From contig NZ_CP081155.1 of assembly GCF_025141175.1 (NCBI RefSeq), positions 282,001 to 346,000 of the forward strand: a stretch of 64,000 nt of DNA, in the 5' to 3' direction. The notes below the pieces were generated by a model, which was given only the letters and a program-made list of their open reading frames with translations, was not told where the DNA came from and did not search any database. The position numbers and the translations under genes were made by a program. Origin of the DNA: Jannaschia sp. M317 (GTDB lineage Bacteria > Pseudomonadota > Alphaproteobacteria > Rhodobacterales > Rhodobacteraceae). Positions within the stretch are counted from its first letter, which is position 1. The number at the start of each line of letters is the position of its first letter. This document shows, piece by piece, positions 51,037-58,899 of the stretch.

Positions 51037-52005
51037 CTAGGGGGTGGGCGTGCCGCCCGACAGGACGGTGACCATCTTGTCCGTGTCGATGTTGCCGCCA
51101 CACAGGATCGTGGCGACACAACGGCCCGCCATCGCCTCCTTCTCTTTCAGCAATCCGGCCAGAGGCGCCGCCCCCGCCCCTTCGGCGGCGTTGTGGGTCG
51201 CGGTCCAATAGAGCCGGATCGCATCGGCGATCAGGTCGTCTGAGACGTCGATGATCCGTGCGGCCCCGGGCCCGTAGATATCAAGCGCCGCCTGCACCGG
51301 CACCCGCACAGCCATGCCATCGGCGAAGGTCTCGGCGGCGTTCGTCTCGACCAGCCGCCCTGCCGCGACCGACAGCTGTGCGGTGCGCGCGTTTTCGGAC
51401 ACGACGCCCACGATCTCCGCCTGATGGCCCAGGGCATCGCGTGCGGCGATGCAGCCGCAGATCCCGGACCCGCAGCCGATCGGGACATAAAGAACCTCGA
51501 TTTCCGGATGGGCGGACAGCAACTCCCACCCGTAGGTCGCCACACCACGCACCAGTTCCGTGTGGAAAGGTGGCACGATGGTCAGCCCCTCCACCTCCGC
51601 CACGCGAAACGCTTCTTCCTTGGCGGTATCGAAATCCGGCCCGTGGATGCGCAGATCGGCACCCCAAGCGCGCATGGCCGCGTTTTTCTCGGGCGAATTG
51701 CCTTCGGGGGCATAGACCACCGCCCGCAGCCCGGCGGCGATGGCGGCGCGCGCCTGGCTTTGGCCGTGGTTGCCACGGGTGGCGGTGATGATGCCGGGGC
51801 TGTCGGGCTGTGTGCGCCGCACCCAGTCGATAAAGGTCACCCCGCCGCGCACCTTGAACGCCCCCGTGGGGTTGGCGTTCTCGTGCTTGACGATGACGTC
51901 GGCCCCCACGCCGTCCGACAGCAACGGCCAACGGATCTGTGGCGAGGCGGGGACGCTGCGGTGGACAAGCGCCGCCGCCTCTTCGAGTTCCTGTAACGTG
52001 AACAT
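51037..52005 (-). CDS. PLP-dependent threonine/serine dehydratase-like protein
   Basis: 322 residues, fold-type II PLP enzyme. PLP-Lys in NPTGAFKVRGGVTF, GNHGQSQARAA, the phosphate loop GCGSGICGCI. Similar to serine/threonine dehydratases and to the EutB-type enzyme of hydroxyectoine degradation, but no other ectoine gene is present, so I keep the broad name. The start at 52005 is chosen by family N-terminus (FTLQELEEAAALV). It is divergent from the dioxygenase at 52070. Confidence 0.85.
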   Translation of the reverse strand: MFTLQELEEAAALVHRSVPASPQIRWPLLSDGVGADVIVKHENANPTGAFKVRGGVTFIDWVRRTQPDSPGIITATRGNHGQSQARAAIAAGLRAVVYAPEGNSPEKNAAMRAWGADLRIHGPDFDTAKEEAFRVAEVEGLTIVPPFHTELVRGVATYGWELLSAHPEIEVLYVPIGCGSGICGCIAARDALGHQAEIVGVVSENARTAQLSVAAGRLVETNAAETFADGMAVRVPVQAALDIYGPGAARIIDVSDDLIADAIRLYWTATHNAAEGAGAAPLAGLLKEKEAMAGRCVATILCGGNIDTDKMVTVLSGGTPTP

Positions 52006-52069
52006 GCCGACCCTCTTCGAAACCGTTTCGCCTGCTACCCTGCCAAGCGAAGGCGGGGGAATAAACATC

Positions 52070-52831
52070 ATGTCAGAGATATCAGAGTTTTTCATCAAGC
52101 ACGGCTACTGGCACGCAAAGGGGGTTTTCGACCCCGAGCACGTCGCCGGGCTGGAGACGGATTTCGATCGTATCGTCACGCAGCTTGCAACCTCCGGAGA
52201 GGCCGTGGACGCGACCTGGGGCGGGTCCGAGACGGCCAAGCTGGCCAGCGACGGCGACCGCATCCTGCACACTCACAATGTTCAGCAGTATTCGCGCCGC
52301 TGGATGGACGCGCTGCTGGACGACCGCCTGTTGGACGTGATCGAGGAACTGGTCGGTGCGGATATCGTGCTGCACCACTCCAAACTGTTTCAGAAGCCCT
52401 CGGAAAAAGGGTCGCCTTTTCCAATGCACCAGGATTGGCCCTATTTCCCCACCTTGCGCGACAGCATGGTCGCCGGGATCATCCACGTCTCGGACGCAAC
52501 GAACGAAATGGGGTGCCTGCGGGTCTGGCCCGGATCGCATCGTCTGGGCCGGATAGCCGGCGCGGACGGGCGCAGCCAGAACGACGTGATCGACGCCCAC
52601 CCCATCGAAGACGCCCTGCCGGTAGAGGCCAAGGCGGGCGACGTCGTCTTCTTCCACTACTTCACGCTGCACGGGTCCATGCCGAACCGGTCTGACCGGG
52701 TCCGCAAGACCGTGTTGTGCCAGTTCTATGCGGGCAACGACCGGGTAGAGGACGGCAACACGCACCCAGACGAGCGGTTGGTCCTGCGCGGCTGGAACCA
52801 TCATGCCAGCCGCGAACGGGCGAATGTCTAG
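52070..52831 (+). CDS. Phytanoyl-CoA dioxygenase (PhyH) family protein
   Basis: 253 residues. Fe(II) ligands HQD in PMHQDWPYFP and the distal His in LHGSMPNRSD, with Arg in RVRKTVLCQFY for 2-oxoglutarate. Acts on an unknown small substrate. The start (MSEISEFFIKHGY) follows AAGGCGGGGG. It faces the dehydratase across 64 bases and overlaps the stop of the convergent TRAP gene by 4 bases. Confidence 0.88.
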   Translation: MSEISEFFIKHGYWHAKGVFDPEHVAGLETDFDRIVTQLATSGEAVDATWGGSETAKLASDGDRILHTHNVQQYSRRWMDALLDDRLLDVIEELVGADIVLHHSKLFQKPSEKGSPFPMHQDWPYFPTLRDSMVAGIIHVSDATNEMGCLRVWPGSHRLGRIAGADGRSQNDVIDAHPIEDALPVEAKAGDVVFFHYFTLHGSMPNRSDRVRKTVLCQFYAGNDRVEDGNTHPDERLVLRGWNHHASRERANV

Positions 52832-54138
52832 ATCAGGAACAGCGTGATCGCCGGGAACGCCACCAACAGGACCACCCGTACCACGTCCGAGGCAAGGAAA
52901 TAGACCACGGCGCGATACGTCTCCAACATGGGCGTGTCGCGGTCCATCGCGTTGATGACGAACAGGTTCAGGCCGACGGGCGGTGTGATCAACCCGACTT
53001 CGACCACGATCAGGACGAGAATTCCGAACCAGATCGCCACCTCCTCTGCGGTCATCCCGAAATCGAGCGCGGCGACCACCGGAAAGAAAATCGGGATCGT
53101 CAGCAGAATCATCGACAGGCTGTCCATCAGACACCCCAGGATCAGGTAGAACAGCAGGATCACGACCAGCACCGTCATCGGCGCAAAATTCTGCCCCACG
53201 ACCCAGGCCGACATCTCCTGCGGGACCTGGGTGAAGGCCAGAAAGCCGTTGTAGAACCCAGCCCCCAGCACGATGAAAAAGATCATCGCGCTGGATTTCG
53301 CGGTGGTGGTGAAGCTTTCGATCAGGGTGCGCCCGGTCAGCCCGCCGTTGGCCAGCGCGATCAGACCGGTGCCTGCCGCGCCCACCGCCGCTGCCTCTGT
53401 GGGCGTGAAAATGCCGCCGTAGATGCCGCCCACCACGGCCACAAAGACCGCCACCACGGGCCAGACCGCCAGCAGCCGGCGCATCCGGTCGCGCATCGGC
53501 AATGGTGCGGCCACACCTGCCGCACGGGGGTTGATCCGGACATAGACCGACACCGCGATCATATAGCCAAGCGCCGCCAGCAATCCGGGCACAAAGGCCG
53601 CCAGGAACAGCGTCGCAATGTTCTGCTCGGTCAGGATGGCATAGATGACCAAGACGACCGACGGCGGGATCAGGATGCCCAGCGTGCCGCCCGCCGCCAG
53701 CGACGCGGTGGCAAAGCCGCCGTCGTAGCCGTAGCGCTTCATCTCTGGCAGGGCCACGCGGCCCATGGTGGCCGCCGTTGCCAGCGACGATCCGCAGATC
53801 GCCCCGAACCCCGCGCAGGCCCCCACCGCCGCCATGGCCACGCCACCCCGCCTGTGCCCCAGGAACCCTTCGGCGGCCCGGAACAAGGCCCGGCTCATCC
53901 CGCCCAGGGTCGCGAAGTGCCCCATCAGCAGGAACATGGGCACGATCGACAGGGAGTAGCTGGAAAAGGTCGTGTAGGTCTCGTTCTTCAGCCGCGACAG
54001 GGCGACCGTGTTGCCCCCGGTCACCATGTAAAGCCCCACGAAACCGGTCACGAACATCGCCAACCCGATGGGCACCCGCAGGAAGATCAGGATCAGCAAC
54101 GCGGGAAACGACAGCAGGCCCAGGGTCAGGTCGCTCAC
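52828..54138 (-). CDS. TRAP transporter large permease (DctM)
   Basis: 436 residues with about 12-13 membrane helices. DctM family motifs: AVGACAGFGAICGSSLATAATMGRVALPEM (the TRAP signature), LILGCLMDSLSMILLTIPIFFPV and VGLITPPVGLNLFVINA. GTG start at 54138, which overlaps the DctQ stop in GTGA form. Uses the sodium gradient to import an organic acid with DctQ and a binding protein; the binding protein gene is not next to it. Confidence 0.93.
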   Translation of the reverse strand: MSDLTLGLLSFPALLILIFLRVPIGLAMFVTGFVGLYMVTGGNTVALSRLKNETYTTFSSYSLSIVPMFLLMGHFATLGGMSRALFRAAEGFLGHRRGGVAMAAVGACAGFGAICGSSLATAATMGRVALPEMKRYGYDGGFATASLAAGGTLGILIPPSVVLVIYAILTEQNIATLFLAAFVPGLLAALGYMIAVSVYVRINPRAAGVAAPLPMRDRMRRLLAVWPVVAVFVAVVGGIYGGIFTPTEAAAVGAAGTGLIALANGGLTGRTLIESFTTTAKSSAMIFFIVLGAGFYNGFLAFTQVPQEMSAWVVGQNFAPMTVLVVILLFYLILGCLMDSLSMILLTIPIFFPVVAALDFGMTAEEVAIWFGILVLIVVEVGLITPPVGLNLFVINAMDRDTPMLETYRAVVYFLASDVVRVVLLVAFPAITLFLI

Positions 54139-54713
54139 GTTTCCGACTCCGCCTCGGTCAGGATGGTGTCGCCGGTCAGCAGCTCCGCCAGACGGGCGAG
54201 CGCTACGTAAACGGCGGTCAACGCCGTCACGCAGGCCCCGGCCAGCGCGGCCATATAGGCCCACCAGATCGGCAGCTGGATCAGATAGGTTGTCTCGCCA
54301 TAGCGCATCTTGGCCTGCGTTCCCTGCCAAAGCTGCCAGGCGATCAGGATCAGAACCGCCGCGAACAGCACGGCCCAAAGCAGCGACAGCACACGGTTCG
54401 GGCGGACACCCCAACGGCTGGTAAAGATGTCGACCGAGGCGTGGGATCCACGCAGCTGCGCGATGGGAAGGAAGGCAAAGATGACGAAAGCCATGCCCGC
54501 CTCGATCAACTCGAAATCCCCGGTCACGGGCCCGATTCCTGTGGCAAGCGCCGCCTCTGCCCAGGCCATGCCCGCCATGACATCGCTGTGGAGCACATCG
54601 TTGAGGAACCGCCCAGAGATCGACAGGCATGTCATCGCAATCAACCCGGTCAGGACCAGCCCGCCCAGGATTGCCATGATGATGGCCAGCGCCTCGATGA
54701 TCCGTCGCAGCAT
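54135..54713 (-). CDS. TRAP transporter small permease (DctQ)
   Basis: 192 residues, four membrane helices; GLVLTGLIAMTCLSISGRF and RGSHASVDIFTSRWG are the usual DctQ features. It works with the DctM at 52828, overlapping by 4 bases. Upstream sequence to 54914 is 201 bases with no binding protein gene, so the transporter lacks DctP in this neighbourhood. Confidence 0.9.
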   Translation of the reverse strand: MLRRIIEALAIIMAILGGLVLTGLIAMTCLSISGRFLNDVLHSDVMAGMAWAEAALATGIGPVTGDFELIEAGMAFVIFAFLPIAQLRGSHASVDIFTSRWGVRPNRVLSLLWAVLFAAVLILIAWQLWQGTQAKMRYGETTYLIQLPIWWAYMAALAGACVTALTAVYVALARLAELLTGDTILTEAESET

Positions 54714-54914
54714 GTCTGGCCCTCGTGCGGGTCGGTGAACGTCCGGCTTGCTTTACGGGACGCGGGCGCGCGGGTCTAGCGCATGGCGACGACGGTCCTG
54801 CCTGCGATTTCGTCTCGTTTTCGGGTCGCGTTCAGGACACGGCCCATCGCATCGCGTCAGGCTGGCTATGCGGCGCATGTCTGCCCGCACCCGCACACCA
54901 TAAGGAGATGACCC

Positions 54915-55271
54915 ATGCCCCGCCTTGCCGCATCCGCCGCCTGTGCCGCCACCCTGCTGATGGGCACCGCCGCCCTGGCGGAGGACTATGTTCTGACCAT
55001 CGACGGCCCCCTTGCGGCACGGGCCGAGCCATTGTTGGCAGCAACGAACCTGACCCTGATCGACAGTTTCGAAGCGCGCGGCGTGCATTACGTCGTCCTC
55101 TCCGCCCCGAGCGACGTCTTTGTCGAAACCTTCTTCAGTACCTATGGCACCTGGCCTCTGGCGATGCACCGGCTGGAGGGTGGCTGGGATTCGGAGCGAT
55201 ATTCCGCAATGCCGACAGAACGCCGCCTGCTTCAGCTTGAACCGCTGCATTGCCGGTTCTGCCTTGGCTGA
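54915..55271 (+). CDS. Exported small protein (118 residues)
   Basis: Signal peptide MPRLAASAACAATLLMGTAALAED; the mature part DYVLTIDGPLAARAEPLLAAT... is alpha-beta, with a Cys pair in LHCRFCLG at the C-terminus. Function unknown. It sits between the TRAP genes and a CadC-like regulator (convergent, 8 bases). The ATG has AAGGAGATG upstream. Confidence 0.65.
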   Translation: MPRLAASAACAATLLMGTAALAEDYVLTIDGPLAARAEPLLAATNLTLIDSFEARGVHYVVLSAPSDVFVETFFSTYGTWPLAMHRLEGGWDSERYSAMPTERRLLQLEPLHCRFCLG

Positions 55272-55279
55272 CGTGTCCG

Positions 55280-56737
55280 TCAGCCGACCGTCCAAAGACC
55301 GCTGCGGGCCAGCCCGTCCTCCAGCAATTGCAAATCGGCAGGCCGCGTGAACGGCATGTGCCGGAAGTGGTGCGCTGGCAGCGCGCCCTGCATTGCGCGA
55401 AGACGCGCCCCTTCGCGTGCGAGGCGTTCCGGGCCTGCCACCGCAGCAAGCACCATGCCGGTCCAGGGGGTATTCGGCCAAAGATCGAACGCCTCCTGCG
55501 CGGCGGTTTCCGCCGCGCCCGTATCGTTCAGAAGTCGCGCCCCGATTGCGATCAGGCTGAGATAGAGCGGGTTCTGCGTATCCACGGGCGTCCGGCGCAT
55601 GATTTCCTTCAGGCGCGTGACACCCGACAGCGGGTCACCAGACAGGATTTCACTTGTGGCGCATGTGAGGTGGGCAAGATGGAACGCCGGGTTCAGGGCC
55701 AGCGCCCGCGCGCAATCCCGACGCGCGCCATCGTGGTCGCGGAACCGCCAGAGCCGGATGTTGCCTCGGGTCCGCAGGACATAGTCGACGCCGTGCCCCA
55801 GTTCGACCGCGCGATCCGCGCGGGCCAAGGCAAGGCAGGCCCCGTCTCCCAGATCCGCGAAAGGCAGCAAGGGGATCATCTGCGTCGCCATCGACGCCTG
55901 CATCGCCAGCGCCACCGGATCGTCCGGTGCCAAGGCGCAGGCCCGGTCCAGGGCCTTGCGGGCCGCGGTCCAGTTTTCCCGTTGAAACCGGGCCATGTGC
56001 CAGGCCGCCTTCTCCTTGAGGTGCTGCACCGTGAGGACGGCATCGTCGCTGTGGGCCACCGCACCGCCTTCGTGGACGATCATGTGCACACGCAGGCGCG
56101 CGGCCAAGGCTTCGGCCACCAGGCGCGGCAGGTCGACACTGGTAGCGGTGCCGCCCGACACCCTGTCGGCCAGCACGACACGGCCTGTCCCCGCCTCGAG
56201 GATCCTGAAGCGGGCGTCGGCCGTCACGTCGGTCACTCGCACGGTCCCTTCGATCCTGTAGGCCGTCTTCCTCGGCGCAACCGGCCCGATGTGGACCGAC
56301 AGCGCGTCGCGCGGGGACAGCAGGGTCAGGATCGCGTCCTCGATCTCGGCGCTCAACTCGCTGGCCGCTGCCTGGTTGCCCCGCGCCTCGAACCGCCGCA
56401 GATGAACAGCAGGCCGGGCGCTGACCTCTTCCGACTGCACAGCGGTCAACACATAGCCACGGCCCACGACGGTCTTCACGATCTCGTGCCCGTCATCGGC
56501 AAGGGCGCGGCGAATGTCGCGAATGCATTGGACGAGGCTGTCATCGGTGACTGCAATCCCCGACCAGACCGCCGCGATCAGCTCCTCTCGACGAACCAGG
56601 GTGCCATGTCTGTGCGCCAGCACGGACAGAACCCGCGTCGACTGGCTGCGCAGATCGATCGTGGACCCGTCGGGCCCCCAGAGGCGGGCTTCGGCGGTGT
56701 CGAAGGTCCGATCCCCGAGAAGGAGAGTGTCAGGCAT
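55280..56737 (-). CDS. CadC/ToxR-like winged-helix regulator with helical repeats
   Basis: 485 residues. N-terminal OmpR-type winged helix (about 10-100: LRSQSTRVLSVLAHRHGTLVRREELIAAVW and VVGRGYVL), then an extended helical C-terminal half with TPR-like repeats (ARKALDRACALAPDDPVALAMQAS, RDCARALALNPAFHLAHLTCA). There is no membrane helix, so it should be a cytoplasmic regulator. Start at 56737, preceded by AGGAAAC; an ATG at 56755 is also in frame. Target unknown. Confidence 0.85.
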   Translation of the reverse strand: MPDTLLLGDRTFDTAEARLWGPDGSTIDLRSQSTRVLSVLAHRHGTLVRREELIAAVWSGIAVTDDSLVQCIRDIRRALADDGHEIVKTVVGRGYVLTAVQSEEVSARPAVHLRRFEARGNQAAASELSAEIEDAILTLLSPRDALSVHIGPVAPRKTAYRIEGTVRVTDVTADARFRILEAGTGRVVLADRVSGGTATSVDLPRLVAEALAARLRVHMIVHEGGAVAHSDDAVLTVQHLKEKAAWHMARFQRENWTAARKALDRACALAPDDPVALAMQASMATQMIPLLPFADLGDGACLALARADRAVELGHGVDYVLRTRGNIRLWRFRDHDGARRDCARALALNPAFHLAHLTCATSEILSGDPLSGVTRLKEIMRRTPVDTQNPLYLSLIAIGARLLNDTGAAETAAQEAFDLWPNTPWTGMVLAAVAGPERLAREGARLRAMQGALPAHHFRHMPFTRPADLQLLEDGLARSGLWTVG

Positions 56738-56835
56738 CTTCTGTTTCCTGCCCACGGCTTTGCGTGGCGGCAGGTTAACCGCTCGGCCGCCGGTCGCCTA
56801 CTGCCCGCATGGACCTCCGCTGAAAGGGACAGGGC

Positions 56836-58896
56836 TCAGCTTCGCCCTTCACGCAGCCAGGCCCAGGTGGCCAGTCCGGTCGCCAGCAGCAGGAACAACC
56901 AGGCGGGGACAAGCGACGTCACCCGCACATCCGCCGTCAGATAGGCACCGCGCGGGGTCCAGCCGATCCAGCCACGCCCTGCGGCGGCCCGCCCCTCACG
57001 GACAGACCGCAGGTCAGGCGCGCCGTCCTCCAGCGCGAGGCTGCCGCCCCGTCGGCTGGCCACGGCGTCCGACAGGGGGGCGTCGGTGGCGATGGTTTCC
57101 ACGAACTCTCGCGGGGCTGCGGGGCCCAGACCGATGACCGAGGTCAGATCCCCCTCCACCAGTCGATAAAGCCCCTGTTCCGCCCCTTCGAACCGCGCCG
57201 TGAAGCGACCGGGTCTGTCTTCGATCAGGGGCAGGACCTGTTCGGTGCCATCGGGCGCGGTGACGGTCACGGTCTGGGCCGCATCGCCCAGGGTGCGCCG
57301 GGTCACAGTCACCTCTTGCTGGGTGGCGCTGGCGGTCAGTGCCTCTTCCTCCAGGTCGGGTTCCTGCATCAGCCAATGGGCCAGGCGGCGCAGCAACTCT
57401 GCCTGAGGGCCGCCCCCCTCGAACCCGCGATCCCACAGCCAGACGTGGTCCGACCCGAGCAGGGCCACGCGCCCCGCCTTTACCCGGTCAAGGATCAACA
57501 ACGGCTCCTGTGCGAGGCCCGACATGACCACATCGGCACCCGGCACGGTTTCGACCTGCACCTGCCGGAACCAGCGCCCCCAGGGCGCGCCATCAAGGCC
57601 GAAGTCCTCGGGCAGGCCCTCGGTCACGGGGTGCTTGACGCCGACCTCCGACACCTCGGGCAGGAAGCCGTCCTCCAACACGATGGCCGTCGGCGCCCCC
57701 GGCAGGATCGGGGCCAAGGGCGAGCGATAGATGCTGTCCGCCGAGGCGAAATCGGGGCCCGCCGCCACCAGCAGCGCACCCCCCTGTTCGACATAATTGC
57801 GCACGTTTTCCAGATAGATCGACGGCAGAATGCCGCGCCGTTGATAGCGATCAAAGATGATCAGATCGAATTCGTCGATCTTGTCGAAGAACAATTCCCG
57901 CGTGGGAAAAGCGATCAGGGACAGCTCCGTCACCGGCACGCCGTCCTGCTTTCCCGGCGGGCGCAGGATGGTGAAATGCACCAGATCCACCGAGCTGTCC
58001 GCCTTCAGCAGGTTGCGCCAGGTGCGTTGACCCGGATGCGGCTCTCCGCTGACCAGCAGGACGCGCAGACGGTCGCGGACGCCGTTGATCTGCACCACGG
58101 CGGCGTTGTTGCGGTCGGTCAACTCTCCCTCCGCCTCGGGCACGCGGAATTCGATGACGTTCAGCCCGCCGTGCGGCAAGGCCAGCGGCAATTCCAGATC
58201 CTGGCCCACAGGGATGACATAGGCGCGCGGCTGGCCGCCATCGACAGAGATCACGATTTCGGCCTGATCCCCCATTTCTGCGGGCACATCGCCCTGATCC
58301 TCGATCCGCAAGGTGATCGAGAATTCCTCGTCCAGGATCGCGAAAGCAGGGGCGTTCGACACGATCAGCCGGCGGTCCCAATCCCCGGTGCGGCCCGTGC
58401 GCAGCAGGTGTAGCGGCGCGGGCAGGTCCGGGGCCAGATCGGCGTCATGCACCTGGCCGTCGGAAATCACGACGGCGCCTGCGACACGGTCGCGCGGCAC
58501 CTCGGCCAGCAGCTCCGACAAGGCGGTCATGGCCTGTGTGCCCGCGTCGCCGATGCCGTCGCCGATCCGCGTGACACGTGTCTCCAGCCCCGCCGCCTCT
58601 GCCTCGCCCAGCAGGCCCGCCAGGGCGTCTTCGGATTGGGCGGCCCGGTCGGACAGGGCCTGCGACGCGCTTTCGTCAACGGCAATCAGCAGAATGTCCG
58701 ACAGCGGTTCGCGTTCTTCCGTCTGGAGGCTGGGGTTCACCAACGCCACAGCCAGCGCGATCACCGCAGAGGCGCGCAACCACCAGCCGGGCAATCCCCG
58801 GAAAGCGGCCAACACGCACAACAACAACGCCACCCCGGCCAGCCCGGCAATCAACCAGACCGGCAACATCGGGTCAAAGAGGATCTCGCGCGCCAT
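56836..58896 (-). CDS. Membrane protein of MoxR/BatA operon (glutamine amidotransferase-like)
   Basis: 686 residues: N-terminal membrane helices (about 13-28 and 42-55), a VWA-like region (LIAVDESASQALSDRAAQSEDAL), beta-rich middle, a GATase1-like domain (FDLIIFDRYQRRG, VEQGGALLVAAGPDF, PVTEGLPEDF), and a C-terminal membrane helix (LVPAWLFLLLATGLATWAWL). Last gene of the MoxR operon, 3 bases after the BatA-type gene. The metal-site DxSxS is present only as DESAS. Probably part of a chaperone/maturation system acting at the inner membrane. Confidence 0.8.
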   Translation of the reverse strand: MAREILFDPMLPVWLIAGLAGVALLLCVLAAFRGLPGWWLRASAVIALAVALVNPSLQTEEREPLSDILLIAVDESASQALSDRAAQSEDALAGLLGEAEAAGLETRVTRIGDGIGDAGTQAMTALSELLAEVPRDRVAGAVVISDGQVHDADLAPDLPAPLHLLRTGRTGDWDRRLIVSNAPAFAILDEEFSITLRIEDQGDVPAEMGDQAEIVISVDGGQPRAYVIPVGQDLELPLALPHGGLNVIEFRVPEAEGELTDRNNAAVVQINGVRDRLRVLLVSGEPHPGQRTWRNLLKADSSVDLVHFTILRPPGKQDGVPVTELSLIAFPTRELFFDKIDEFDLIIFDRYQRRGILPSIYLENVRNYVEQGGALLVAAGPDFASADSIYRSPLAPILPGAPTAIVLEDGFLPEVSEVGVKHPVTEGLPEDFGLDGAPWGRWFRQVQVETVPGADVVMSGLAQEPLLILDRVKAGRVALLGSDHVWLWDRGFEGGGPQAELLRRLAHWLMQEPDLEEEALTASATQQEVTVTRRTLGDAAQTVTVTAPDGTEQVLPLIEDRPGRFTARFEGAEQGLYRLVEGDLTSVIGLGPAAPREFVETIATDAPLSDAVASRRGGSLALEDGAPDLRSVREGRAAAGRGWIGWTPRGAYLTADVRVTSLVPAWLFLLLATGLATWAWLREGRS

Positions 58897-58899
58897 GGC

